Of a stretch of DNA of 29,071 bases, positions 8,057-16,161 are shown one piece after another. Every line of letters begins with the position of its first letter. Position 1 is the stretch's first letter. The notes under the pieces were generated by a model that searched no databases, was not told where the DNA came from, and saw nothing but the letters and a program-made list of their open reading frames with translations. The stretch is from Paulinella micropora (Eukaryota > Cercozoa > Imbricatea > Euglyphida), in assembly GCA_009731375.1 (NCBI GenBank), contig BJOX01000236.1:650952-680022 (forward strand), given 5' to 3'. Both the position numbers and the translations under genes were made by a program.

Positions 8057-8417
8057 GGCTGACTATAAACACCAAAAGATTATTTTTCTAAGCAATGATT
8101 TTGCTGGAGGAAGCAAAACAATTAATAAAAATATTCAAATGTCATTCACACCCACCAAAATGAATGTTAAGTTTATCCACTATATGAACGACCAGACAGA
8201 GACGAAAACCAGAATTCTTTACATGGATAGAATTGGAATTATTGGAACATTTGCGGACAGCACTACAGCAAACATTTCAAATCTCGGTTATAATTTGGGT
8301 GTTGTCGGATGGACTGACGGACAATATACATTTAAAGTCCTTGAAACTGACAGCGGAAATATTGATACAGGAAATTTAGCGGGAAGAATTGTTGTATGCC
8401 TAGAATTTCTAGGCTGA
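8055..8417 (+). CDS. Unknown small beta-rich protein (120 aa), candidate capsid accessory
   Basis: I chose the ATG at 8055 because the TAATATA motif abuts it; a start at 8019 would add 12 hydrophobic residues. The protein (MADYKHQKIIFLSNDF...) alternates polar and beta-like stretches (VKFIHYMND, TRILYMDRIGIIGTF, GRIVVCLEFLG), consistent with a compact beta fold. It lies between the fibre module and the packaging ATPase, 9 bp before the ATPase start, so it is probably a virion or assembly protein. I do not recognise the family. Confidence 0.65.
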   Translation: MADYKHQKIIFLSNDFAGGSKTINKNIQMSFTPTKMNVKFIHYMNDQTETKTRILYMDRIGIIGTFADSTTANISNLGYNLGVVGWTDGQYTFKVLETDSGNIDTGNLAGRIVVCLEFLG

Positions 8418-8426
8418 TAATATAAG

Positions 8427-9239
8427 ATGCTTAAGATTAACAACGTCAAAGTTAAGCCTGTGAAGCAGGATGGAAACGGAGATAAAAAATCAAAAGGTTA
8501 TAAATTATTCAATGAGCCGTATGCTAATATATTTCTACTTGCTAGAAAGAAGAGCGGGAAGACGACAGCACTCTTTGAAATACTGAAACGGACAATAGAC
8601 AGAAAGACCCGTATTGTCATTATTGCTTCAACAATACACAAGGACTACATTTATAAAGCAATGGTAAAGCACTTTAAGAACAGGGGAAACCCAATGGCAA
8701 TATATACCTTTCTTAAATCGGATGGTGTAAATGTCATTGATTATGAACTTGACAAACTGAACAGAGATAACGAAGAGCAGGAAGGCGAAATCAAAGATAA
8801 AGAACCGATGGAGAAACCACAATTTCTTTATTTTGGCAAAGAAGAAAAAAAGAAAACTACCGAAGCAAAAGAACGACCAAGTAAGTATATTTCTCCAGAG
8901 GTTGTTTTTGTTTTGGATGATTTAGGGAGCGGATTAAGAGACAAGTCCGTAAGTGATTTGTTAAAAAAGAATAGGCACTATAAATCAAATGTGATTATGT
9001 CTAGTCAGTATTTAAACGACCTACGGCCAGAAGCAATTAAGCAGTTAGATTATTTGTTAATCTTTCCAAGCCAGTCTCAGGATAAAATGGAACTCGTGTA
9101 TAAACACTTAGACTTATCTTTTGATTTTGATTATTTTCTTCAAAAGTATCACGAGGCTACAAAGGAGAGATTTAATTTTCTTTATGTTTCAAAGGTTGAT
9201 GATGAGTTAAGAAAAAACTTTAATTTTCGTTTGAAATAA
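8427..9239 (+). CDS. A32/FtsK-HerA-type DNA packaging ATPase (270 aa)
   Basis: The P-loop lies at residues 39-46 (ARKKSGKT) after a hydrophobic strand (NIFLLA). Walker B is at about 159-165 (VVFVLDD). The downstream DLGSGLRDKSVSDLLKKNRHYK and NVIMSSQYLNDLRP are typical of A32-like ATPases of Polintons, virophages and giant viruses. It would pump the genome into the capsid. The first P-loop position is Ala rather than Gly. A lysine/glutamate-rich insert lies at about residues 112-150. At 270 aa it is full length for the family. The TAA stop is followed one base later by a paired hairpin element (9241-9357). Confidence 0.92.
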   Translation: MLKINNVKVKPVKQDGNGDKKSKGYKLFNEPYANIFLLARKKSGKTTALFEILKRTIDRKTRIVIIASTIHKDYIYKAMVKHFKNRGNPMAIYTFLKSDGVNVIDYELDKLNRDNEEQEGEIKDKEPMEKPQFLYFGKEEKKKTTEAKERPSKYISPEVVFVLDDLGSGLRDKSVSDLLKKNRHYKSNVIMSSQYLNDLRPEAIKQLDYLLIFPSQSQDKMELVYKHLDLSFDFDYFLQKYHEATKERFNFLYVSKVDDELRKNFNFRLK

Positions 9240-9240
9240 T

Positions 9241-9293
9241 GATATTCGTAAATCCACACTCACGCTACCGCTCCCGCGTGTTTTACGAACATC
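9241..9293. repeat. Hairpin element H1 after the ATPase stop
   Basis: Arm GATATTCGTAAAT pairs with TTTTACGAACATC. The loop is CT-rich (cacgctaccgctcccgcg). It starts two bases after the stop codon. See also 11941, 12902, 14631, 16018 and the in-gene copy at 11291. Confidence 0.8.
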
Positions 9294-9357
9294 GATGTTT
9301 ATCAACAAACGGGATATCTGACGATCAGTCAGATTGGGAGTGAAGTTGATAAATATC
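9294..9357. repeat. Hairpin element H2, opposite polarity
   Basis: Arm GATGTTTATCAAC (9294-9306) pairs with GTTGATAAATATC (9345-9357). It sits back to back with the previous hairpin, the junction reading AACATC|GATGTT. An inner small palindrome, TCTGAC/GTCAGA, lies in the loop. It ends 33 bp before the next ATG. Confidence 0.8.
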
Positions 9358-9390
9358 AATTTTTTAATTAATTATTTTTCTGTATTATAT

Positions 9391-9699
9391 ATGCCAGTAT
9401 CACCAGTGATAATTTCACAACCATCAGGATATAACATCGGATACAATCCATCAATGCCACAGAAGGGAGGAAAAAAGAAAACCAAGAAGAAGAGCGGTCA
9501 AAAGGGAGGAAAGATTAACTGGGCTAAGGTCGGAAAAACCGCAATGGCTGTTAATAAATTTCTTCGCGATAATAAGGTAATCTCTAGGACTGCGGGGGCG
9601 TTGAGTAGTGTTGGGGTGCCTCACGCGGGTAGTGTTAGTGCTACTGCTGCAAAACTTGGGTATGGTAAGCAACGAGGAGGGGCTGTAAAGTTCAGATGA
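9391..9699 (+). CDS. Small basic Gly/Lys-rich protein (102 aa), probable DNA-associated core protein
   Basis: The ATG at 9391 directly follows TATTATAT; a longer frame from 9334 would run back into the hairpin region. The sequence begins MPVSPVIISQPSGYNIGYNP, then KKKTKKKSGQKGGK, then a hydrophobic Ala/Val/Gly segment (SRTAGALSSVGVPHAGSVSAT), and ends GKQRGGAVKFR. Short, very basic proteins with one hydrophobic stretch occur near the capsid genes of adenoviruses and related Polinton-like elements as core or membrane-active capsid peptides. That role is inferred from composition and position, not from a family match. Confidence 0.65.
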   Translation: MPVSPVIISQPSGYNIGYNPSMPQKGGKKKTKKKSGQKGGKINWAKVGKTAMAVNKFLRDNKVISRTAGALSSVGVPHAGSVSATAAKLGYGKQRGGAVKFR

Positions 9700-9734
9700 A
9701 TATATTTTGTTTCAAATATTAGAAATATTTTTTT

Positions 9735-9743
9735 GATAATATA
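9735..9743 (+). promoter_or_regulatory. TAATATA motif abutting a start codon
   Basis: GATAATATA immediately precedes the ATG at 9744, identical in core to the motif before 8427. Confidence 0.5.
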
Positions 9744-11938
9744 ATGGGGTCAACTAAGACTAAGAAGGCGAAAGTCCGTGCACCACGAGTTTATAGAAAT
9801 AAGAGCGGGAGGCCGTATATTATTCAGAAGGGCAAAGAATATTATCTTAATTTTGGTAAGAAAACAAATGATTTAAGCACATTACAAATCGTTAAACTTT
9901 TTATGAAATATATTAGCAAACCAAAGTCGCAAAGGGCTAGTCGCAAACCAAGAGAAAAAATAATCAAATCTGATTTCAATCGTCTTGAACACGAGAACCG
10001 AAACCAGATACAAAGCAACTTACAAAAGAAATATGAGTTAATACATGACGAGGAAGAAAAGGAAAAGAAGAAAAGGGAGGATTTNNNNNNNNNNAAGAGC
10101 GTCGCGTAGACGCAGATACTAAGGAAAGGAAGGATGAGTTAGCAAGGATACACCGCAATGAACTATCCGATATTAATGAACGGCAAGAACAAAAAGCCAG
10201 AGAACTAAGAAGGGAGCAAAAACTCATAGATGATGTAAAATATGAAGAAGACAGAAAAAATAGAATACAAGCATTACCACCGCCACCGCAATATCAATAT
10301 ATTATGCCACCGCAATATGGACAGCCACAAGCACCGCCACAATTTGGAGCACCACCACAAGCACCGCCATTTGGAGCACCACCACAAGCACCGCCATTAC
10401 CTAATTTAGGAGATGAAGCACCATTGAAAACGAAAGAGCAATATGAGGAAGAAAAAAAGCAAAAGCAGAAAGATATTGAAACACTGAAATTAGCAGGATA
10501 TACAGATAAGTTCATAAAAAAGATGAGTCGTAAAGACTTACAAAAAGCCAGTCAAGATATTCAGATGGCCATAGCCACAGCAACGTCTTTAGAAGAACAG
10601 AAAAAGTTAGCAGAAGAATATAAAGAAAAACTTGAAAAGGAAGAAAAGAAGGCAGAAGAAAAGGGTAAGCATTTCGAACATTTACAAATTAATCAATTTT
10701 TAATCTCTGGATTTTCAAAAACTTATCACCCAACCATTACCATAAAAGAGTTAGCACAGGCTTTAAAAAAGAGACTAGATAGTGATGGACATAAAAAATT
10801 AAATTACAAAGACACTTCAAAGTGGATTATTGACATGATTAAAAGGTTTAATATTGATGTTGGAAATGAAAAGGAAAACGTAAAAAGAAAAGTAGCGGAT
10901 TATGCTAGATATGAAGAGTTTATGGGGTATCTCCAAAATGTTGGAGATTATAAGCAAAAAGGTACTGGAGGGGGAAACACCCCCTACCATACCCCCAAGC
11001 GTCGCGTAGACACTGGAGCGAAGACATTAGACGAATTAATTGATAAGGTATTTTCAATAGCGAAAATAAAAAAATACTTAGCCCGCAAAGATTGGAAACA
11101 CACAATGAATAAAAAGGACTTTGTAAAAACTCTAACTAGCAAAATGACAATAGACCCCAATGTGGATAAACAAGTTTCAGCGGATTTAAATGTTGATGAA
11201 GGGATGCCACCCCCTACAATACCCCCTACGATTACCGCATCATTAGAACAACCACAGCCAGAGCCACAGCCAGAGCCCGAGCAACCAGATGATATTCACA
11301 AATCCGCTCTCCCGTCTGCGACTACCGAGCGGTTTGTAAACATCGATGGGGAGAGTAATATTGAAAAACCCATAGACGATGTTCATCAACAAATGAAAAT
11401 GAGCGAAGCGAATGAAAGTGTAGTTGATGAATATCAGCAGGGAGAGGGGCGCGGTTCAATGACTAATGAAATAGACGACATAATGAAAAAATATGGATGG
11501 TATCTCGGAGCAATAGCTAGCGATGAAATCTACAAACTAAATCCAGAAAAAAGAAAGCGATACGGATTTATTATGAATTTAGATAATCACAAACAAGCGG
11601 GGTCTCATTGGATTGCTATATGGGTAAGTCTGGATAAAGACAGGTCAGTGGAAGTGTATGACCCATTAGCACTTTACCAACCAACGGAAGACTTTCAACA
11701 ACAAATGAAACAACTAATTGACCGAAGCCACCCAGATAGTTATTTATTAATGAAGGTTAATCAAGTAAAAGAGCAGAGTGATACTTCCTCAACTTGTGGA
11801 TGGCACTCAATGAGGTTTTTAATGGAGCGAGCGAAAGGCAACCGCTTTAAGTTTGCTAGTGGATACACAGACTTAAAAGAAGAAGAAGCGGAAAAATTAA
11901 AAGCCCAGAACGGGTATGGCTTCGACACCTTTTTATAA
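9744..11938 (+). CDS. Large coiled-coil protein with C-terminal adenain/Ulp1-like cysteine protease; interrupted by a 10-N gap
   Basis: The N-terminal part (9744-10084) is basic and helical. After the gap (10085-10094), a second frame is open from the gap itself, encoding a charged coiled coil (ERRVDADTKERKDELAR...) that passes through the ATG at 10304. The two halves differ in frame only because the gap has a nominal length, so one gene of about 730 residues is likely. A Pro/Gln-rich repeat (PPQAPPFGAPPQAPP) and more coiled coil follow. The C-terminal 150 residues form the protease. Numbered from 10304: H435 in GSHWIA, D453 in EVYDPLA, C498 in STCGWHS, in the order H-D-C of adenain and Ulp1. 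It would process capsid precursors. Most Polinton proteases are short and separate, so the long N-terminal fusion is notable. An 18-codon hairpin element (11291-11344) lies in the linker before the protease. Confidence 0.8.
10085..10094. other. Assembly gap (10 N)
   Basis: Ten N of probably nominal length fall inside the 9744-11938 gene. Both sides encode Lys/Glu/Arg-rich helix, and GCGTCGCGTAGAC just after the gap recurs at about 10999. Confidence 0.9.
10929..10948. repeat. 20-bp palindrome in coding sequence (ATCTCC family)
   Basis: ATCTCCAAAATGTTGGAGAT, stem ATCTCCAA/TTGGAGAT, read as YLQNVGDY within the protease-bearing gene. Related copies lie at 7379-7398 and 19177-19196. Confidence 0.8.
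11291..11344. repeat. Hairpin element H1 copy inside the protease gene
   Basis: Arm GATATTCACAAATCCGCTC faces GAGCGGTTTGTAAACATC. The element is 54 bp, exactly 18 codons in frame, read as DIHKSALPS through ERFVNI. Its ends match those of the intergenic hairpins. It falls in the linker between the Pro/Glu-rich stretch and the protease domain. Confidence 0.75.
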
Positions 11939-11940
11939 AA

Positions 11941-12000
11941 GATATTCGTAAATCCACACTCTCATTCGTTTCACTCATTTTCGTGTGTTTTACAAATATC
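11941..12000. repeat. Hairpin element H1 after the protease stop
   Basis: Arm GATATTCGTAAAT faces TTTTACAAATATC, with loop ctctcattcgtttcactca. It begins two bases after the TAA stop. Confidence 0.8.
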
Positions 12001-12034
12001 GTATCCCATTTAATTTTTTCCAAAATAAAAAAAC

Positions 12035-12084
12035 GATATTTTAGAATAAGCGAGAGTGAAACGAAAGCGCTATTCTAAAATATC
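12035..12084. repeat. Hairpin element H2 before the penton gene
   Basis: GATATTTTAGAATA pairs perfectly with TATTCTAAAATATC. The inner arms AGCG and CGCT extend the stem. It ends 6 bp before the ATG at 12091. Confidence 0.8.
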
Positions 12085-12090
12085 TATATC

Positions 12091-12903
12091 ATGGACTACA
12101 AGGGAGGAAGAAGTTCTGGCATCTATTACATCAATAGCAAAAACCGAATAACGGGTACAGACAGCGACTTTACACACGAAATAAACTTAAAATCACTGGA
12201 CAATCCCACACATTGTAAAATTCTTCATATTTATGTGCCGAAGTCGTATTACTCTGTGGCTTCACCATATAATACTTTTACTCTTAGCGAAGACGGGTAT
12301 GAGGCTTTAATTACGATACCTGAGGGAAACTACACAATGAACAATCTAAAAAATAAGTTGTCGGAGGTGCTAACCGCAGACAGCCTTAATAATTATACTT
12401 ATGTTGTATCCAGTAATAATACCAACATAGAACCAGAGGATGGAAAATTAACATTCAGTGTGTCAGAGAATAAGGGAATTCAACCGCGATTTATATTTGA
12501 TGGTGATACCCGTATTCACGAAGTTATGGGGTTTGATAGAAATTCAACATATTTCTTCGCCACTGATTTTATTAAATCGCCGAACGTAATTATTCTAACT
12601 GGAGAAAAGACTTTATACCTTCAATCAGACTTAGTGGGCGAAGGAGATAATCACGTGCTACAAGAAATATACACTGCCAACGAAATTCCTTTTGGTGCCG
12701 TTATATACGACGGAAGTGGGTCTGAGTATGGTAAGAAATTATCCTCCAGTTCAAATAATGTGTATCGGTTTTATCTTACAGACGAAAACGACCAAGCGAT
12801 TAATCTTAATGGGTTAGGTATTGTAATGACATTATTAATTTACAGAGAGACAAATTATTTTAATTTATTTACATCCTTTTTCAATTTGTTAAAATCCCGA
12901 TGA
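12091..12903 (+). CDS. Penton / minor capsid protein (270 aa)
   Basis: The N-terminus GIYYINSKNRITGTDSDFTH, then KILHIYVPKSYYSV, FTLSED and ITIPEGNYTMNNLKNKL, is the characteristic opening of Polinton and virophage minor capsid (penton) proteins: an INSxxR-type start, a PKSYY strand and a GNYT helix that leads to a predicted single jelly roll. It would form the pentameric vertex of the icosahedral shell. It lies directly upstream of the major capsid gene, the usual order in Polintons. At 270 aa it is normal length. The TGA stop overlaps the first bases of the hairpin at 12902. Confidence 0.88.
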   Translation: MDYKGGRSSGIYYINSKNRITGTDSDFTHEINLKSLDNPTHCKILHIYVPKSYYSVASPYNTFTLSEDGYEALITIPEGNYTMNNLKNKLSEVLTADSLNNYTYVVSSNNTNIEPEDGKLTFSVSENKGIQPRFIFDGDTRIHEVMGFDRNSTYFFATDFIKSPNVIILTGEKTLYLQSDLVGEGDNHVLQEIYTANEIPFGAVIYDGSGSEYGKKLSSSSNNVYRFYLTDENDQAINLNGLGIVMTLLIYRETNYFNLFTSFFNLLKSR

Positions 12904-12959
12904 TATTTATCAACTACACTCTCATTCGTTTCACTCATTCTCGTTTGTTGATAAACATC
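12902..12959. repeat. Hairpin element H1 overlapping the penton stop
   Basis: Arm GATATTTATCAAC (12902-12914) pairs with GTTGATAAACATC (12947-12959). The element supplies the last two bases of the TGA stop codon. Confidence 0.82.
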
Positions 12960-12967
12960 GAAAAAAC

Positions 12968-13030
12968 GATGTTTTAGAATAAGAGAGAAATCTTGCGATT
13001 AGCAAGATAGAATCGTAATTCTAAAATATC
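12968..13030. repeat. Hairpin element H2 before the major capsid gene
   Basis: Arm GATGTTTTAGAAT pairs with ATTCTAAAATATC. A second internal stem, TCTTGC/GCAAGA (12991-13007), lies inside the loop. Confidence 0.82.
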
Positions 13031-13143
13031 AATGAATTAATTTTTGATTTAATTATTAATTTTTGATTTAATTATTTTTTTCTATGAATATATTTGTGTA
13101 TTAAACAACTTACACGACTGCCAAAAAAAAAACTGAAAACAAA
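13031..13143 (+). promoter_or_regulatory. AT-rich leader of the major capsid gene
   Basis: 113 bp of AT-rich sequence contains a tandem repeat of TAATTTTTGATTTAATTA-like units (about 13037-13076), then TATGAATATATTTG and an A-run just before the ATG. It is the likely strong late promoter and leader of the capsid gene; this is inferred from position. Confidence 0.4.
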
Positions 13144-14631
13144 ATGCCAACTCAACACGGAGGCGAATTAGACTTCAGCAAGACTGATTATATCAGTGCT
13201 TCGTATCGTTTGAATAAACTTGCTCCACGTGAGGGTTCTGGAACATTTGAGGTCACCACTGCTGGCGGACAAGAACGAAGTTTTGACCTTATTAGCCGAC
13301 CATTTAATCTCGCTCGGTCTTATTTGAGTTTTACTTATACTATGAAAGCGGCTCCTGCCAACACTTATACTAGAATTTTTATGGACTGCCTTTCACAAAT
13401 TAGCCAGATACAACTTCAGACCCGTAGTGGTGTTTATCTGTGCGACCTTAACCATCTCAGAATGGTAACTAAGATGCTGTGGAAACCAGAAATGAGTTTG
13501 AAGGATTTCTTAGACCTTCCTAACCACGGCGATGCTAGTGGTTGGGGGTGTATGCTCCAAAAGTGTAATGCTAACGGCTTGATTAACGTTAGTGTTGTTG
13601 AAGCAACTAGAACAGCCTTTCGTGCTGCCGCTGATGGTAATAACGATGTTGCTGCCGCAACTCAGGGTCTATTGCGAGAGCCAGTGATTTCTGCTCGTCG
13701 TCACGATGATGCTGCTCTAACGACTGGAGTTGGAGCACTATCCGCCGTAAATGTTAATTACAACGAGGCGAAGTATCTTGTGGGAAGTGGAGCGAATGCC
13801 GCTTTGGCCATTAATGTTAAAATTCCTTTGGGTATGATTATTAACACTATTTTCGCACTTGATAAGACTATTATGTTTCCAGAAATTTTGACTATGCGGA
13901 TTGTGTGGGGTGCTACTGACAGAACCGGTTATACGGTGACGAATGGTGCCGCTACTTGTCTTAGCACTGCTTATCTTGCCGCGCTAAATGCTACCATGCC
14001 TATGGCTGTATCTGCTGATGTCACCAATCTTGCCTTGTTTCTTGCGGTTGAAACGAACCCTGATGTCATTCAATCAATCCAGCAGAAGATTGCTAGCCCC
14101 GAAGGCATGAACTTCAATATTGATTATCCCTATGTTTATAAGAATACTACACAAGCAAGCACAAGCCAAAACATTATTATGCGATTTGACAGAGGTCATG
14201 GTCGCCGTTTGAAGAAGATTTATCACTCTGTTTTTAACACAGAAGAAAGAAAGAACACAGCCTATGACAACGATAATCGTGGCGCTACTAAGGTTGTCAA
14301 TTTTTACACTACTCTGGATGGTTCCCGCCAGCAAGAATTCAACATTGACACAGCGAGCGAAGAAGACTATATGTACTTGAAGCCAAAGGTTGAGGGTTCG
14401 GCCTTGTTGAATAACGATGTGTATAAATACAATTGGTTCTGGGTTGATGCTTGGGATAATACCCGCCCGCTATGGAGCAAAGACCAAAATGAAATCAGCG
14501 GTTTAAGTCTTGATACTGAGCGACGATGGGAGTTTATTGCGACCACCGTGGCTGCTGCCTACAACCACTACACCGTGGCAATTACTCAGCGGGAGGTACA
14601 GGTTAAGGCAAATATGATTACAATCTCATAG
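13144..14631 (+). CDS. Major capsid protein, double jelly roll (495 aa)
   Basis: The order of features matches Polinton and adintovirus major capsid proteins: a short N-terminal arm, the first jelly roll opening with RSFDLISRPFNLARSYLSF, a helix with LRMVTKMLWKP, then the second jelly roll with strands such as IPLGMIINTIFALDKTIMFP and a C-terminal NHYTVAITQREVQVKANM. The length fits the family. Trimers of this protein would build the icosahedral shell. It follows the penton gene and is followed by a probable surface protein. The reading frame is fully open. The TAG stop overlaps the first base of the hairpin at 14631. Confidence 0.88.
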   Translation: MPTQHGGELDFSKTDYISASYRLNKLAPREGSGTFEVTTAGGQERSFDLISRPFNLARSYLSFTYTMKAAPANTYTRIFMDCLSQISQIQLQTRSGVYLCDLNHLRMVTKMLWKPEMSLKDFLDLPNHGDASGWGCMLQKCNANGLINVSVVEATRTAFRAAADGNNDVAAATQGLLREPVISARRHDDAALTTGVGALSAVNVNYNEAKYLVGSGANAALAINVKIPLGMIINTIFALDKTIMFPEILTMRIVWGATDRTGYTVTNGAATCLSTAYLAALNATMPMAVSADVTNLALFLAVETNPDVIQSIQQKIASPEGMNFNIDYPYVYKNTTQASTSQNIIMRFDRGHGRRLKKIYHSVFNTEERKNTAYDNDNRGATKVVNFYTTLDGSRQQEFNIDTASEEDYMYLKPKVEGSALLNNDVYKYNWFWVDAWDNTRPLWSKDQNEISGLSLDTERRWEFIATTVAAAYNHYTVAITQREVQVKANMITIS

Positions 14632-14682
14632 ATATTTGTAAATTCACACTTTCGCTTCGCTTTCGTGTGTTTTACAAACATC
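14631..14682. repeat. Hairpin element H1 overlapping the capsid stop
   Basis: Arm GATATTTGTAAAT faces TTTTACAAACATC, with loop ttcgcttcgctttcg. It begins at the last base of the capsid TAG stop. Confidence 0.82.
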
Positions 14683-14727
14683 GATGTTTAATAAAATATT
14701 TTTTTAATGTTAATAATATAGGTAATC

Positions 14728-14781
14728 GACATTTGTGAATTTTGCGAAAGTCGAAGACGAAAGCAAAAGTTCACGAATGTC
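14728..14781. repeat. Hairpin element H2 overlapping a start codon
   Basis: GACATTTGTGAATTTTGC (14728-14745) faces GCAAAAGTTCACGAATGTC (14763-14781). The 3' arm contains the ATG at 14777, so in RNA this start codon would be in a stem. The loop reads gaaagtcgaagacgaaa. Confidence 0.8.
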
Positions 14782-16012
14782 TCATCAGAGAAATTTGGTC
14801 GCACAAAATCCTAAAGGAGAGTTCATTAACCTAAAAGTAGGATATGATGGACACATTGATAATATGAAGACAGCCTTCGGCGAAACAACAACGGCGCAAT
14901 TAACACCAGTATTACAAGAAATCTTTCCATATACCATTAATACAAGGGTATGGACAAAAACAGAAACTAAAGCAAGTGTGTCATTTTTGGATAATATGGC
15001 TGAATTGAAAACTCAAGCAAATGCGACGGCGGATGCTAGACTGGTAAGTAAAAGGAGAATAAAATATAGAACTGGAACGGGTGTCCTTGCTCGCTTTACT
15101 GCTCTATGGACGACGGATGATACAAAAGCATATTATTCATATATTGGAATAGGAAATGACCTTAACGATGGATTTTATTTTTACAAAAATCAAGAAGGAA
15201 TGAATATCGCACATTGTAGCAGAAATAATGTAGATTATATTGACCAAAAAGACTGGGATGACCCATGCGATGGAACTTCGGCTATGCCAGACTTAGAATG
15301 GAGCGTAGGAAATGTATTTCAAATTCAATTTCAATATCTCGGGTTTGGTGCTATTAAGTTTTCAATTGAAAATCCAGAGACTGGTGAATTCCAACTAGTT
15401 CATATGATTAAGTATGCGAATGCGAATGATGAAGTAAGCCTTGGAAATACAACATTACCTTTTACGGCAGTCATGAGAAATGATGCAAAGACTGGAATAC
15501 AAATTCTTAAAACAGCGAGTGCTAGTTTATTCATTGAGGGGGCAAATACTATTAATACCAGCATAACAAATTCAATTGAGGGTGCTGAAGTCGCTCACAC
15601 CACAGAAAGACCGATATTGAGTATAAGAAATAAGGCAAAATATGATAGTGCTGGTGCTAACTTAGACAATTATTCATTAGTATATCCATCATTGATAAGT
15701 ATTAGTAATGAAGACACAAAAACGAATGTCGTCAGAATGGTGATTAATGGAACATTAACTGGAGCAGTGTATGCGGATGTAGATACGAAATATTCAATAG
15801 TTGATACCGACACAACAGCGACTGCTATCGCCAACGGAACGACGATTTTTAAAATTTATGTTAATGCAAGTTCAACTCAACAAATTAATCTAAGAAATTA
15901 TGATATTTATCTGTCTCCGACTGATGTATTAACTTTTACGCAGAAATCGGTTTCCACTACGAATAATGGTGGAAATGTCAACATTATTGCTAATTTTATA
16001 GAAGACCACTAG
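14777..16012 (+). CDS. Probable virion surface or spike protein, beta-rich (411 aa)
   Basis: I chose the ATG at 14777 (MSHQRNLVAQNPKGEF). An upstream ATG at 14735 would add 14 residues coded by the hairpin. The segment RRIKYRTGTGVLARFTALW followed by YYSYIGIGNDLNDGFYFYKN resembles a module (RYxxGxGxxARFTAxF ... GIGxxxDGFFFGY) that I associate with phage and large-virus surface or tail-fibre proteins. The rest is Asn/Thr-rich and beta-like, without membrane segments or cysteine clusters beyond two Cys. Its position right after the major capsid gene suggests a capsid decoration or receptor-binding role, which is inference. Confidence 0.65.
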   Translation: MSHQRNLVAQNPKGEFINLKVGYDGHIDNMKTAFGETTTAQLTPVLQEIFPYTINTRVWTKTETKASVSFLDNMAELKTQANATADARLVSKRRIKYRTGTGVLARFTALWTTDDTKAYYSYIGIGNDLNDGFYFYKNQEGMNIAHCSRNNVDYIDQKDWDDPCDGTSAMPDLEWSVGNVFQIQFQYLGFGAIKFSIENPETGEFQLVHMIKYANANDEVSLGNTTLPFTAVMRNDAKTGIQILKTASASLFIEGANTINTSITNSIEGAEVAHTTERPILSIRNKAKYDSAGANLDNYSLVYPSLISISNEDTKTNVVRMVINGTLTGAVYADVDTKYSIVDTDTTATAIANGTTIFKIYVNASSTQQINLRNYDIYLSPTDVLTFTQKSVSTTNNGGNVNIIANFIEDH

Positions 16013-16017
16013 ATATA

Positions 16018-16070
16018 GATATTTGCAAATTCACACTCCCGCTAACGCTCCCGCGTGTTTTGCAAACATC
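16018..16070. repeat. Hairpin element H1 after the 14777-16012 gene
   Basis: Arm GATATTTGCAAAT faces TTTTGCAAACATC, with loop cccgctaacgctcccgcg. It lies five bases after the TAG stop. Confidence 0.82.
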
Positions 16071-16107
16071 GTTTTAAAAGCAAATAAAAAAATAATAAGC
16101 GGAAAGC

Positions 16108-16161
16108 GATGTTTTAGAAATAGACGAAAGTCGCAGACGAAAGTCTAATTTCTAAAATATC
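16108..16161. repeat. Hairpin element at the end of a minus-strand gene
   Basis: GATGTTTTAGAAATAGAC (16108-) pairs with TTTCTAAAATATC (to 16161). Read on the minus strand it begins with GATATT and overlaps the TGA stop of the 16160-16633 gene. Polarity relative to the stop is thus the same as for the plus-strand genes. Confidence 0.8.
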
